From Alteribacter populi (GTDB lineage: Bacteria > Bacillota > Bacilli > Bacillales > Salisediminibacteriaceae), in NCBI RefSeq assembly GCF_002352765.1, contig NZ_KZ293963.1, forward strand, positions 1,572,368 through 1,636,367: a stretch of DNA of 64,000 nt, in the 5' to 3' direction. Below, one piece after another: positions 32,788 to 42,439 of the stretch. Each line of letters starts with the position of its first letter. Positions within the stretch are counted from its first letter, which is position 1. The notes under the pieces are model-generated. The model did not search any database and was not told the origin of the DNA. It saw only the letters and a list, made by a program, of their open reading frames with translations. The translations under genes and the position numbers were made by a program.

Positions 32788-33915
32788 TTAGGATTCATTT
32801 AGCTGACTAACTAAATTTTCATAAAGGAGCACACTTTCTAATACGTGATGCTGTACATCCCATCCGGAAACAGAGTCATGCTGAAGTCCCTCTACAGCTT
32901 CACCGGTTTTGGCTGTCCACTCGTTAGCAGCAGTCACGACAGACTCTGACTCTGACAGGTCCTCAAGCTGATCTCTCCATGCATACCACTGCTCTGCTAA
33001 AGCGACAAGCTGCTCATCGGAAACTTCATTTCCTTGTAAAGTAAGGACAACACCTAGCTGAACGAGTTCATCTACTAATTGTGTACCCGAGTACAGGTAT
33101 TCAGCTGTTGCTTCTGCTACAGATGATTCGCTTGTAACAATATGGACTTTCGTATACGTATCATAACCGGATTCGGTATACATCTCCGCTAATTGATTAC
33201 TGTTGGATTGGGAAGGTGCAACACCAATAAAGAGATACATCGGATCTGTCTCTTCTGTTAATACCGCCGGATAACCATCAGACCTTAATTGCTGGATCGC
33301 TTCTTTTCCTTTTTCTTGAGTGGAATATGCCCCTCCTTGAACGACATGGACGGTTAATCCCGGGATCCCACCCGTAAACTCATCATCAGTTACTGAGGCA
33401 GCCTGCTGTGTGCCTTCTTGAGTGGCATCTACTGTCGCTTCTTCAGGAAGCCCTGCTGCTGAACTTGCTTGGTCAGTTGTACTAGAAGTAAATACGGTAA
33501 GCAGCATGAGTCCGAATCCTGAGCCTACTATGATTGCTGACAAGACGATCGCCAGCATTTTTCCTGGAAGCTGCGGCCAAGAAAAATTGTGACGGTTTGG
33601 ACGCCTCTTCTTTCGTTTTGCTGGTGGTAGCTTTGGGCCTTTGTCCCTTTTACCATCATCCCAAAAAGGTAAGGATAACAAGTTTTTTTCTTTTTTTCGC
33701 TTTTGGAAATCCAAAATTTTATTCGATTGTTTATTTTCGCTACCAGAAGACTCTTTCTCAGCTAATACCCATGGAAAGTCAGACTCTCGCTCTTCTTCCC
33801 GTTCTTCTGCTGCAGCCACTTCGTCTTCGGACTGGACGTCTTCTTCCCGATAAAACACTTTCTTTTCGCCATTTACCCGAATCGTTATGACATTTTTTTT
33901 ATCCAACACGTCCAA
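32788..33915 (-). CDS. spoIIB: SpoIIB-like sporulation protein (SPOR domain)
   Basis: 375 residues. Cytosolic acidic and basic N-terminal region (1-115, with KRKKRRPNRHNF), one transmembrane segment at about 119-141 (LAIVLSAIIVGSGFGLMLLT), then a SPOR domain at about 186-262 (LTVHVVQGGAYSTQEKGKEA) and a helical C-terminus. In B. subtilis SpoIIB localises to the septum and helps engulfment. The position next to maf and the prepilin peptidase is conserved. Confidence 0.85.
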   Translation of the reverse strand: MDVLDKKNVITIRVNGEKKVFYREEDVQSEDEVAAAEEREEERESDFPWVLAEKESSGSENKQSNKILDFQKRKKEKNLLSLPFWDDGKRDKGPKLPPAKRKKRRPNRHNFSWPQLPGKMLAIVLSAIIVGSGFGLMLLTVFTSSTTDQASSAAGLPEEATVDATQEGTQQAASVTDDEFTGGIPGLTVHVVQGGAYSTQEKGKEAIQQLRSDGYPAVLTEETDPMYLFIGVAPSQSNSNQLAEMYTESGYDTYTKVHIVTSESSVAEATAEYLYSGTQLVDELVQLGVVLTLQGNEVSDEQLVALAEQWYAWRDQLEDLSESESVVTAANEWTAKTGEAVEGLQHDSVSGWDVQHHVLESVLLYENLVSQLNES

Positions 33916-33941
33916 ACTCCTTTCACGGTGATCGTTATAAG

Positions 33942-34018
33942 GATGTACAAAAAGTCCGGAAAAATAGCAATCACGACGTGGTGACCGGCCTCAATCTATT
34001 CGGCTCTTTTTGAACAAG
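33942..34018. repeat. Short MITE-like element with TGTNCAAAAAG ends
   Basis: Begins TGTACAAAAAG (33944-33954) and ends CTTTTTGAACA (34006-34016). The first 28 bases (AGGATGTACAAAAAGTCCGG plus AAAAATAGC) match, in inverse, the right end of the element at 32498-32666. The rest of this 311-base gap (34019-34226) shows no gene. Confidence 0.55.
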
Positions 34019-34226
34019 TACTTATACTTTACTCTATTAACTAGCACCGATTGATAGAACTAAAAATTCTTTGAGAGGATGTTCTGGAGTTGTGTGTAAA
34101 CCTATTGTTCGGCAATTCTAGACTGTTAAATCTCTAATTTCGTGGTAAAGTTCCTAACTACGCGGTTATAGGTTTAGTTTTACGAAAAAACCCTTTCGAG
34201 CTTTAAACGAAGATAATGGACTTCTA

Positions 34227-35024
34227 CTATTCAAGGAATGGTTGTTCTCTTTCATCAATGGATGGGTAATCCATTTTCGGTGCTTCGGATTCTAAGTCTA
34301 CTAACGGCGGATAGTAATAAGATGACGCCACCACTTGAAAATCTAATCGGTCTTCCCCATCGACAATCATTCGTTCTTCATCGTCTTCTTCTTTTTTAAA
34401 ATAAACATACTCAATGTTAACAACGCGCGTCAGACGGTCGAGCTCGTCTAAGAAATTTACTAGATGTGCGTAAGTATCAACACGGACATCCATCGTAGCT
34501 GTTTGTTTATACATCGCTTCTATTTGGTCGCCTCGCCACTCATCCTCAACAAGGTCTCGTTCAGGTCCGATCGTAATCGAAGTGTTTTCATCTGTTCCAT
34601 CGTCTTCAGCTCCACCCTCGTTTTCCTGATTATCTGTTTGGTCGGCTTCATCTCGTGTCCCTTCCGTCGCCAGTCGTTTATGAACGGCTTCGTCTTTATC
34701 CAAAGTCAAGTCCATAATCCGAACGCCGGAAACCTCTTCAGCCATGTTCACATCAAGTAAAAACTGATCTGTAAGTGGAATGACCGGTAATTTACGCTGA
34801 AGTGCCGTGGATGTCTCAAGACGACGTTCATTCTCTTCAATCGTAGCCTGTTTTTCTTCTTCCAACTGACTAATCAACTGCTCTTCTTCGTATTTCTGAT
34901 CTGTTAATACTTGATGCTCCTTTAATCTGGGTTCCAAATAAAACAAATAAGCAACAAGAAATAAGAGCAGTACTGCAACAGTCGACGCTGCGGTATAAAG
35001 GAGACGGCGCTTCGTATGGTTCAT
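34227..35024 (-). CDS. PilO-like type IV pilus assembly protein
   Basis: 265 residues. One N-terminal membrane span (LLYTAASTVAVLLLFLVAYL), a coiled coil (YEEEQLISQLEEEKQATIEE) and a C-terminal ferredoxin-like region interrupted by an acidic, low-complexity insert (about 120-150). This is the PilO layout; PilO pairs with PilN in the inner-membrane alignment complex. It follows the PilN-like gene with no gap. The acidic insert is unusual. Confidence 0.75.
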   Translation of the reverse strand: MNHTKRRLLYTAASTVAVLLLFLVAYLFYLEPRLKEHQVLTDQKYEEEQLISQLEEEKQATIEENERRLETSTALQRKLPVIPLTDQFLLDVNMAEEVSGVRIMDLTLDKDEAVHKRLATEGTRDEADQTDNQENEGGAEDDGTDENTSITIGPERDLVEDEWRGDQIEAMYKQTATMDVRVDTYAHLVNFLDELDRLTRVVNIEYVYFKKEEDDEERMIVDGEDRLDFQVVASSYYYPPLVDLESEAPKMDYPSIDEREQPFLE

Positions 35025-35825
35025 TTATAGATCGCCTCCGTTCTCGTCGGTTTCATTATCCAATTCAAAATTTATGTCCACTTCATCATCAATCTCTACA
35101 TCCGCGTCGATATCAAGGTCTAGATCAAAATCTGTATTTAAATCATCTTCAGTATCTTCTTCATTTGCCGGTGGTGCCTCTTCTGTGTCAACAGTCTCAC
35201 CCGTGTCTTCCTCTTCACCATGAGTCTTTACCGCTTCAGGATTTAACGTAACCGACAATGCTGCGACATAATGAGGAAGGTATTGCTCTTGGTTTTGTTC
35301 TGAAGCAAAGGATTCATTGCTTTGTTCCTCTTCTTCCTCATTTTCGGTCATATCTTCGCCTTCAATTTGTAAAAGTGTAACCGAAGCAACTATGTCGGAA
35401 TCTTCTATAGCTCGCAAATAGTAAGCGATATCTCTTATTTCGTAAAAGCCAGCCTCCAAATAAATTTCAAATGGAAAAGAGTACTCATACTCCAAAAAGT
35501 ACCCTTCAGGAGGCATAAGAGAGACCATTTCTTGAAGCACTGCGGAACCAGGAATAACTTTCGAATCAAGCTCTTCAATCATTAAATTAAGCTTCACTTT
35601 ATCCGCATCAGAGAGGCTATCAATCTCATTTTGCAGTTCAGCTGATTCAAGCCGTTTCTCTATTAATTCCTCTTCTACGGCAGCGGACTGCTCTTCGATA
35701 TGACTTCCGTAAAAACCAACAGAAACTACCGCAAGCAAACTTAAAATTAAAAATCCGCCTAGAAAGTAGAGAATCGTGCGATCTTTTTTTTCTTGTTTTG
35801 GCATTAAGTTAATTTCTACAGGCAT
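35025..35825 (-). CDS. PilN-like type IV pilus assembly protein
   Basis: 266 residues. Short cytoplasmic N-terminus MPVEINLMPKQEKKD, which matches the PilM-binding motif of PilN (INLLP type), one membrane span (ILYFLGGFLILSLLAVVSVG), a coiled coil, and a PilN domain. The last about 70 residues are an extremely acidic tail, not usual for PilN. It lies between PilM-like and PilO-like genes. Confidence 0.8.
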   Translation of the reverse strand: MPVEINLMPKQEKKDRTILYFLGGFLILSLLAVVSVGFYGSHIEEQSAAVEEELIEKRLESAELQNEIDSLSDADKVKLNLMIEELDSKVIPGSAVLQEMVSLMPPEGYFLEYEYSFPFEIYLEAGFYEIRDIAYYLRAIEDSDIVASVTLLQIEGEDMTENEEEEEQSNESFASEQNQEQYLPHYVAALSVTLNPEAVKTHGEEEDTGETVDTEEAPPANEEDTEDDLNTDFDLDLDIDADVEIDDEVDINFELDNETDENGGDL

Positions 35826-35832
35826 GGATTGA

Positions 35833-36819
35833 CTACACCTCTTTTTTCAACAAAAGCCCTACCGTTTCGTGAAAACGTTCAGGTATGTTTATGTCTGAGT
35901 TTGAAATTCGTAAGTTGGTGCGATCGTATCGTTTTACGGGTATATCAAATTGCCGCCTGCAATCTTCTTCAAAGTGGGCAAGAAACGGGTGGTCGCCATC
36001 AATGCAGACTTTCGTTATATCTATTTCACCTTTATGGTAGGATGACTCATAATAATTTCGGAGTTTTCTAACATCAGAATATACAACTTGCCACGCCTGA
36101 AGCATGTCTTCTTCACTACCGAACCAAGTATATGTGAGCTCTCTCTCATTCGTCTCTAGCTGCCAAAGCTGCTCATCCGTTTCCCATTTAATATTTCTAG
36201 TAACGACAGGGTAGTCACCGTTAAAAACGGTTAATAAAACATGACTAGGATAGCATTGCACAGCGAGCAGGTGTTCATTGGCTTCTGGATAACGAGCTTC
36301 ATGGTAAAAACGATAATAGGCTAACGGTGAGATATCAGCAGCCACAGGCTTCAATTTACAAGTCTCAAATAACGTTGTATACTCTGTAACAATTTCTTCT
36401 GGTGCTGCGACTAACAATAGGCGACGCTGGTTTCCTTCACTCTTCACTTCCTGCCAATCAAAGGCTGGTTCTTCAAACGGAAGTTGGAGCTTATCGCCTA
36501 GTTCTAAGTAGAGATGTCCGGTCGTTTCTTCGTCTTTCACATCCGATGAAATTATGTGCTCTTTTAGTACAAGTTGCCCATCCGGTACGTTAAACAAAAT
36601 TTTTTGTTTTTTTAGCTTCCACTCTTCGACGCATTCCTCCAAAATCGTAACGAGGGTATCCCATTCTTGGATGCGCCCGTCTTTAATGACCCCTTTTGGT
36701 AAATGTCGTTCTCCAAAATCAGCGATATCATTTAAAGAGCTATTTTTTCCTCGTACATACCGAATTACATGGTCTTTTATTGAAATAGCGGTTAACGATT
36801 GTTTTTTTGTTTTTAGCAT
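35833..36819 (-). CDS. PilM-like actin-fold pilus assembly protein
   Basis: 328 residues. SLTAISIKDHVIRYVRGK and the PilM-type phosphate-binding region (LFNVPDGQLVLKEHI) fit the PilM family, a cytoplasmic actin-like protein that binds the N-terminus of PilN and links to the pilus ATPase. Gene order PilM-PilN-PilO is standard. No ATPase or pilin gene is next to it here. Confidence 0.82.
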   Translation of the reverse strand: MLKTKKQSLTAISIKDHVIRYVRGKNSSLNDIADFGERHLPKGVIKDGRIQEWDTLVTILEECVEEWKLKKQKILFNVPDGQLVLKEHIISSDVKDEETTGHLYLELGDKLQLPFEEPAFDWQEVKSEGNQRRLLLVAAPEEIVTEYTTLFETCKLKPVAADISPLAYYRFYHEARYPEANEHLLAVQCYPSHVLLTVFNGDYPVVTRNIKWETDEQLWQLETNERELTYTWFGSEEDMLQAWQVVYSDVRKLRNYYESSYHKGEIDITKVCIDGDHPFLAHFEEDCRRQFDIPVKRYDRTNLRISNSDINIPERFHETVGLLLKKEV

Positions 36820-36919
36820 CGAATATCCTCACTTTCAATGAACAGAGCTGTCATGCTTTATAATCAATCTATTAAAAGAGTGGTCCAGCTTTTTTTCCCC
36901 CGGTTCCTTCAAACATCCT

Positions 36920-37675
36920 TTAAAAAAGGTACAAATACCATTGCCATATACGATCTCCATAAAAATAAACAATAATGGAAGCAGCGGCAATCGAAGGACC
37001 AAATGGGAGAGCAGATTTTCGATTTAGACGCTTCGTTAACAACCCTACTCCTCCAGCAATCGCACCAATCATCGAAGCGAGAAAAAGACTCATAAATACT
37101 CCTTTAAACCCTAATACAATGCCAATGACAGCGTACAATTTTACATCTCCGCCTCCCATACCGCCACGGGAAATGACCGCAATGAGAAATAACAAACCAA
37201 AGCCCGTAAGCATTCCGGCAATTGTCAGCCACCAGGGATCGAACTGAGCAAAGGTTATCCGAAAAAAGAGAAGAGGCACAAAGAAAAACAAGAGTACCTT
37301 GTTTAAAATAAGAAATGATGATAAGTCGCTTACCGTGATGATCACGAGCATGGAAACAAAGAGCAGACTGACGATCAACTCAGAGCTCAGCCCCCAATGG
37401 AAATAGCTTAGCAGGAACAAACCCGCTGTAATCGACTCGATAATTGGGTAAAGTATAGAAACTTTCGCCGAGCATCCTTTACATTTTCCTTTTAAAAATA
37501 AATATGAAAATACCGGGATGAGTTCGAGAGCAGACAATGTACGCTGACACTTCGGACAATGGGATCTCGGTCGGATAATCGACGCTTTTTGCGGCAGCCG
37601 TAAACCGACCACATTATAAAACGAACCTAGCATTAATCCTAAAACAGCAATGTATATCCCTATAAGTAGCTCCAA
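36920..37675 (-). CDS. comC: Prepilin peptidase (ComC/PilD, A24 family)
   Basis: 251 residues, about eight membrane spans. The cytoplasmic loop has two CxxC pairs (CPKCQRTL and CKGCSAKV), typical of the bifunctional N-methylating enzymes; the catalytic Asp are in VSDLSSF and GGGDVKL (GxGD). It processes type IV pilin-like proteins, including competence pseudopilins. In B. subtilis comC lies between folC and spoIIB, as here. Confidence 0.93.
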   Translation of the reverse strand: MELLIGIYIAVLGLMLGSFYNVVGLRLPQKASIIRPRSHCPKCQRTLSALELIPVFSYLFLKGKCKGCSAKVSILYPIIESITAGLFLLSYFHWGLSSELIVSLLFVSMLVIITVSDLSSFLILNKVLLFFFVPLLFFRITFAQFDPWWLTIAGMLTGFGLLFLIAVISRGGMGGGDVKLYAVIGIVLGFKGVFMSLFLASMIGAIAGGVGLLTKRLNRKSALPFGPSIAAASIIVYFYGDRIWQWYLYLF

Positions 37676-37793
37676 ACGTCACCACCGACACTTTCTCTCT
37701 CATCTAGAAATCTATGGAATACTTCTATTATAGAAGGTTTCAACGTCGGAATAAACCGAAACTTGGGAGGTTTTGAAAATAAGTGACTGAATT

Positions 37794-37845
37794 CCTAAAA
37801 AATAAACCTAGGATAGAACATCCTAAATGAACGTTCTACCCTAGG
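37794..37845 (-). terminator. Terminator after the VanW-type gene
   Basis: On the minus strand CCTAGGGTAGAAC pairs with GTTCTATCCTAGG (one mismatch) around 13 bases, followed by TTTATTTTTT. The rest of the gap to 37941 shows nothing else. Confidence 0.8.
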
Positions 37846-37940
37846 GTAATTTTAAATATAATAGTGACATCTTAATCTTTTAATCTGATTTTATCCCACC
37901 ATCTAACAATTTTATCCGAAACCCGCGGAATCATTGTTTA

Positions 37941-39434
37941 CTAGTACCCTTTTATCGGGTCTCCGTTTTCATCAAGACCACTTTCCCATGGATCTGCATC
38001 CGCATCAGTTTCACCGGATTCGTTCGACTCTTTTTCATTTTCCGAGTCCCCGGCTCCCGAGCCCTCTTCATCTTTTTCATCAATACTATCGGAGCCGGTC
38101 GATCCAGAATTATTACCGTTATTTTCTCCCCCGGTCCAAGGATTTCCATCATCATTTTCACTTTCTTCGTTATCCCAAGGGTTTTCGTTTTCCTCATCTT
38201 CCCATGAGTCATCACCTTCATCAGGATCCCACGGGTCTGGAGTAGTGTCTTCTTCCTCTTCCTTAGCAAACCGTTCCTCGATACTCCATTCTTCCAGACG
38301 ATGAACCGGTGGATAGTAATCTTCCGAAACAGTTTCTTCAATTCCTTCCTCACCTTCAATAGAGTCAATGGCACGAACAGTTTTTACTTGATAGCCTTGA
38401 GAGCCGTTTTCAATCACCTCCCGCTCACCTTCACTTCGTTCTTTTGTATAACGAACTCTCGTTTTCGGTTCGATTTGTGAAACCTGCTCCACATCAACTC
38501 GAATCGAATAAGGGAACGGGAGTCCATGAAGCTCAGCACGTAACTCATTATTATCAAAGTGTAATTGAAGTTCGTAGTCATGAGCATTCGGGTTAAAAAA
38601 TACCAAGTCTTGCTCATCTGGGATCACATGAGCATCATAACCAAGAGGTACTCCATCATAAAGCTGGTGACGCTGAGACCGTTCAATCACTTCAAAGTTA
38701 GTTGATAATAAAACTTCATAAATAGCTGAAGCCAAAACTGTCAAAGATTCTCCTTCTACTGGTTGAATCTGGTGTTCATCCAGCGTTTGAAGAAGCGAAA
38801 AAGAACCTCCAGCAGGAATTATCACCGTAGATAAGGTTTGCAATAATTGGATAGAATCTTCGGCTTGCGGAATGTTTCGTTGCGCTGATTCCAACATCAA
38901 ACTCGAAGGCTTTCTTTCTTCATACAAGTAATCGTGAATGTTTTTATCAACATCTTCAGCAGGAAGTTCCGATACACTCACTTCAAGATCTGCGACGAGT
39001 TCATCCATGTTCGTTTGCGATTCTACTTGCTCTTCAAAAACAAACAAGTTGAGTAGACGGACGATTTCTTCTCGATTGACAGTGACTTTAATTGCTTCTT
39101 CCCGACTTTCTCCTGAAAACATATGCTCTATAGATTGTTCAACTTCAAACGAAAAGGCTTCATTCGGAATCGTCACAGTCTCGTCATACCACTTCAGGTG
39201 AACCGAGGCTTCTGATTTCCATTGATTAATTTCAGCTTGTAAGGCAGATTTTGCTTCTTCTTCGCTCATTTCACTTACATCAACGGACGCTATTTGTGTC
39301 TCACGCTCTAACCTTTCTTCTTTCCACCACATGTCATACATGAGCGTTCCTGTATAGGAAAAAAGAGAAAGAAAAGCTACACTTCCTACGAGTACAAGTA
39401 GTGTTGCTGCAAACCATTCATGAAACCTCATCAT
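37941..39434 (-). CDS. VanW-type envelope protein with acidic tail
   Basis: 497 residues. One N-terminal membrane span (FAATLLVLVGSVAFLSLFSY), a helical extracellular region, a VanW-like domain at about 200-300 (IIPAGGSFSLLQTLDE, NPNAHDYELQLHF) and a G5-like strand region (RSEGEREVIENGSQGYQVKT), then a very acidic Asn/Gly/Glu tail (about 390-497). VanW-type proteins act at the cell envelope; the exact function is unknown. In related bacilli such a gene heads the pilus gene cluster. Confidence 0.7.
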   Translation of the reverse strand: MMRFHEWFAATLLVLVGSVAFLSLFSYTGTLMYDMWWKEERLERETQIASVDVSEMSEEEAKSALQAEINQWKSEASVHLKWYDETVTIPNEAFSFEVEQSIEHMFSGESREEAIKVTVNREEIVRLLNLFVFEEQVESQTNMDELVADLEVSVSELPAEDVDKNIHDYLYEERKPSSLMLESAQRNIPQAEDSIQLLQTLSTVIIPAGGSFSLLQTLDEHQIQPVEGESLTVLASAIYEVLLSTNFEVIERSQRHQLYDGVPLGYDAHVIPDEQDLVFFNPNAHDYELQLHFDNNELRAELHGLPFPYSIRVDVEQVSQIEPKTRVRYTKERSEGEREVIENGSQGYQVKTVRAIDSIEGEEGIEETVSEDYYPPVHRLEEWSIEERFAKEEEEDTTPDPWDPDEGDDSWEDEENENPWDNEESENDDGNPWTGGENNGNNSGSTGSDSIDEKDEEGSGAGDSENEKESNESGETDADADPWESGLDENGDPIKGY

Positions 39435-39577
39435 TTTTCCTCCTGACTATCCGTTCACGGTGTTGGTCTTCGTCTTTGTATTCGACCGAATCGAACAATT
39501 ACTGACGTTTTATTAATAATGACTGTTCTCCTATTTTAGTAATCGAATCTTCTTTATGGTACCGGACCTACCTTTTC

Positions 39578-40084
39578 TTATTGGTCGTTTTTGTATAACT
39601 TCTGCTCTGCTGACTTCTTCACCTCTGTTACCCTGTTCTCAGCTTGTACAATAGGATTTAGAAGTCTTTCTCTTTCAACATGTTGGTCTTTTCTCTCGTC
39701 TGAATCTCCTTTTTCTTTCCTCCATTCAATCAGTTCATCGTCAATAGCTGGAGAATTGGATTTCGCACCCTTTTCTAAATGGTCTGCTACTTGAAAAGAC
39801 TCGGCGTTTTGTTTATCTTCTTCCTCATCAACACCTTCAGCGACGATCATTTGCTTGCCGATTAACCATGAAAAAACGAGCATGAAAACAAAAAGGGAAG
39901 TCACTGGTACCCACCATGGATAAAGGTGTAGAAGAGCGTATCCTCCAGCTGTCATTAAACCCGCCAATACAATAAGAAAGACTGTGAATGTTTTAGTAAA
40001 TACTGATGGTAGCAAGATTAGCACTGGAATTAATAGAAGCATTCCTATGAAAACAAATAAATATTCTAGCAAAGTACTTCTCAC
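39578..40084 (-). CDS. Membrane protein of unknown function
   Basis: 168 residues: three membrane spans (within 5-30, 33-54 and 58-77), then a long charged cytosolic tail (VDEEEDKQNAESFQVADHLE). No family recognised. It precedes the VanW-type gene by about 140 bases in the same direction. Confidence 0.65.
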   Translation of the reverse strand: MRSTLLEYLFVFIGMLLLIPVLILLPSVFTKTFTVFLIVLAGLMTAGGYALLHLYPWWVPVTSLFVFMLVFSWLIGKQMIVAEGVDEEEDKQNAESFQVADHLEKGAKSNSPAIDDELIEWRKEKGDSDERKDQHVERERLLNPIVQAENRVTEVKKSAEQKLYKNDQ

Positions 40085-40324
40085 CTACTTTATCTGAGTT
40101 AAGAACCTATTATCAAAATCTAGTTATTATTTTCATTTTATACCAGAGCTTACAACATTAAAAGGCTGCATGTCATCGATTTTTGTAATATTTGCACGAT
40201 TAAAGGAACTTGCATCCCTTTATCACTAAAGGAAAATTGACTACCAATAACTCTTAGGAAGGTTATTTGACACGACTGATGGCGCCTGGAGCTAGACACC
40301 AGAACGTAGATTTTCTTAACTCTT

Positions 40325-40412
40325 AAAAAAACTGCATCAGCTCGCATGTTTTAAAGTCTCAAGGATGCTTTCCCCTTGAGACGAGCGGCGTGAAGGTAGC
40401 TGTCCTCTTATA
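40325..40412. repeat. Intergenic repeat, copy 1
   Basis: Contains a run of A, GCATGTTTTAAAGTCTCAAGG, a loop, CCTTGAGACGAGCGGCGTG and AGCTGTC. A second, closely similar copy lies at 58961-59050. The TCTCAAGG/CCTTGAGA pair forms a hairpin. It occupies the 425-base gap between the membrane protein gene and the GGDEF gene; nothing coding is seen there. Confidence 0.6.
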
Positions 40413-40476
40413 AGTCTTATAAAATATACGTTTACTATACATATACGTACTACTTTTGAGAGGTTAGTAAGTACAA

Positions 40477-40510
40477 AAAGAAGCCTCTTATCCCTATTAG
40501 GATAAGAGGC
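40477..40510 (-). terminator. Terminator after the GGDEF gene
   Basis: On the minus strand GCCTCTTATCC pairs with GGATAAGAGGC around TAATAG, followed by TTCTTTTTG. It overlaps the stop codon. Confidence 0.8.
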
Positions 40511-42210
40511 TAAGAAAACTGGGCTACGCGGTTTCTTCCCTGTTGCTTTGCCCCAGTATACATGGCGCGATCAGCATTTCGTAACACAGCCATCGCACTT
40601 TCACCGGGCTCGGTTTTGCCGGCAACTCCAATGCTTGCTGTAACTTGTATACTTGTTTGTTTCCGTTCCTTTAAATCATCTTCAACAATAAAGATGTGGT
40701 TTTCTATAGCTAGTCGTAATGATTCCGCCATACTTTCTACAACGGTTAGATTTGTACCTTCTATTAAGACAACAAACTCTTCTCCTCCATAACGTGCCAC
40801 CGTTCCGCAATGTCCAACCGTCTCCTCTAACAAATCAGCTACCTGGCAAAGAACTTCATTTCCACTATGGTGCCCGTATGTATCATTGACTCGTTTAAAA
40901 TGATCAAGGTCGATGAGAATAATCGCCAATTGTCGTTCATTTAATTCACTTTTGCTTTCGTCAAATTTTTCTAACAGTAAATTTTCAAAGTAACGAAAAT
41001 TATACAAGTTTGTAAGGGCACACCGTTCACTTTCCTGTTTCTTTTGAGCATAGTTTCGTGCATTCTGAATAGCAACACCCAGATAATTTGCCATAAACTC
41101 AAGGATCATCACATGCCGTTTCTCAAATGCTCGCTTTCTCTCGGAAGTCAAAGTGATAACTCCAACCGCCTCATGGTTTCGCATGACCGGTACACTAATA
41201 ATCGAATGGGTGTTTGGATAATTATCATACTGACCCTGAGTCTCCCATTGCCTACGAGCATCATAATGAACTGAGCGGCCTTCATGAACGACCTTTTTAC
41301 TTACAGCATCGCCATATAAGAGTGTCATTTCACTATAAGAATCTGGATGGAAAGAATCTTTCAATTTTAGTTGATTATCATTTCGCTCATATAAATAGAT
41401 ACGGTCTACTGGAAAAATCGCTTTCACATGCTCGAAAAATAATTCGATAATTCCTCTTACTGGTAAATTTTCGTTTATACGATATCCGTAGGCACTGACT
41501 TCCGTTAACAGCTTGTTCGTTTGTTTAGTATTATGAAATTGCTTTAATATGAGTGAAACACAAATAAAGGGGACACTCATTAACAAAATAGCAATAAAGC
41601 CGATCTGGTTGTACATCATCGTCAGGATAAGACCGACTGGGACAATCATCACAGCGGAAATTGCTTCCCACCGCAAGTCTTCATCCCAGAAATTGTGTTC
41701 TTTCTTTGTCATGTATTTTATCGCAAAATATATAAGGATATGGTTGGAAAAAAAGTATGTAACGGCATAACCAATGATCGGAATTCCATCATTAAAAAAT
41801 GTCATTCTATCTACATTTCCAGTACTACCGCCTAAAAGGTAAAAAGCACCGGCTGCTAGAGCAGATGTACTTAAAAAGATAAGAGAGTTTAAAGGAATAC
41901 GAAACAGTTCTTTTTTTGAAAGTTTTATTCTACTAAGTGCTGTGAATAAAGCTAGTTGAGTCACTGCCATTTCTACTATGATTCCAAATTGTAAAAACAC
42001 GGCTAACGAAATACCGTGAAGTGGAATCAGTGACGTACTTTTAATACGAATCGGAAAGAGTGAAACGAGGAGAATGAGTACCGAAAATGCAATAACAGCA
42101 AAAACATTCTCTGTAGAGAACGCGACGATATGTTCATAAAACAAATAGATAAAGATTGGAAATACAAGAAACCAAAGTACCCAAAAGCTTTGCTTATTTT
42201 CCTCTGCCAC
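40510..42210 (-). CDS. Membrane-bound GGDEF diguanylate cyclase with GAF domain
   Basis: 566 residues. Seven to eight N-terminal membrane spans (about 1-200, a 7TM sensor-like region), a GAF-like domain at about 235-385, and a GGDEF domain with the active-site sequence YGGEEFVVL and NADRAMY near the end. It should make cyclic di-GMP. The start is GTG 42210, since a run of G lies just upstream. Inserted between folC and the pilus block relative to B. subtilis. Confidence 0.9.
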   Translation of the reverse strand: MAEENKQSFWVLWFLVFPIFIYLFYEHIVAFSTENVFAVIAFSVLILLVSLFPIRIKSTSLIPLHGISLAVFLQFGIIVEMAVTQLALFTALSRIKLSKKELFRIPLNSLIFLSTSALAAGAFYLLGGSTGNVDRMTFFNDGIPIIGYAVTYFFSNHILIYFAIKYMTKKEHNFWDEDLRWEAISAVMIVPVGLILTMMYNQIGFIAILLMSVPFICVSLILKQFHNTKQTNKLLTEVSAYGYRINENLPVRGIIELFFEHVKAIFPVDRIYLYERNDNQLKLKDSFHPDSYSEMTLLYGDAVSKKVVHEGRSVHYDARRQWETQGQYDNYPNTHSIISVPVMRNHEAVGVITLTSERKRAFEKRHVMILEFMANYLGVAIQNARNYAQKKQESERCALTNLYNFRYFENLLLEKFDESKSELNERQLAIILIDLDHFKRVNDTYGHHSGNEVLCQVADLLEETVGHCGTVARYGGEEFVVLIEGTNLTVVESMAESLRLAIENHIFIVEDDLKERKQTSIQVTASIGVAGKTEPGESAMAVLRNADRAMYTGAKQQGRNRVAQFS

Positions 42211-42367
42211 AACTAATCCCCCCACTCCTACTTCCCCTATTAAAATCCTTTATTAGCTACGAAAGTATGATTTTTCCATCTAATCGTATTTTTATTCTAT
42301 CATACCTCGTTCACTTTTGTTAATTCTATTATCTTAATTTTCAGATAGATAATAAGGTGTCAAGTAA

Positions 42368-42421
42368 AAAAAAGAGGACTAAACACTCAGTTTCTTTTGA
42401 AACAAAATGTGAATAGTCCTC
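42368..42421 (-). terminator. Terminator after folC
   Basis: On the minus strand GAGGACTA pairs with TAGTCCTC, with an inner GTTTC/GAAAC stem, followed by eight or more T. Confidence 0.8.
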
Positions 42422-42439
42422 GAAAATAGGTACTTTAGT

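Noticed and set aside
32578..32802. Plus-strand frame reading through the MITE-like element
   Set aside because: Part of a repeat with strong hairpins and running into the spoIIB terminator; not a gene.
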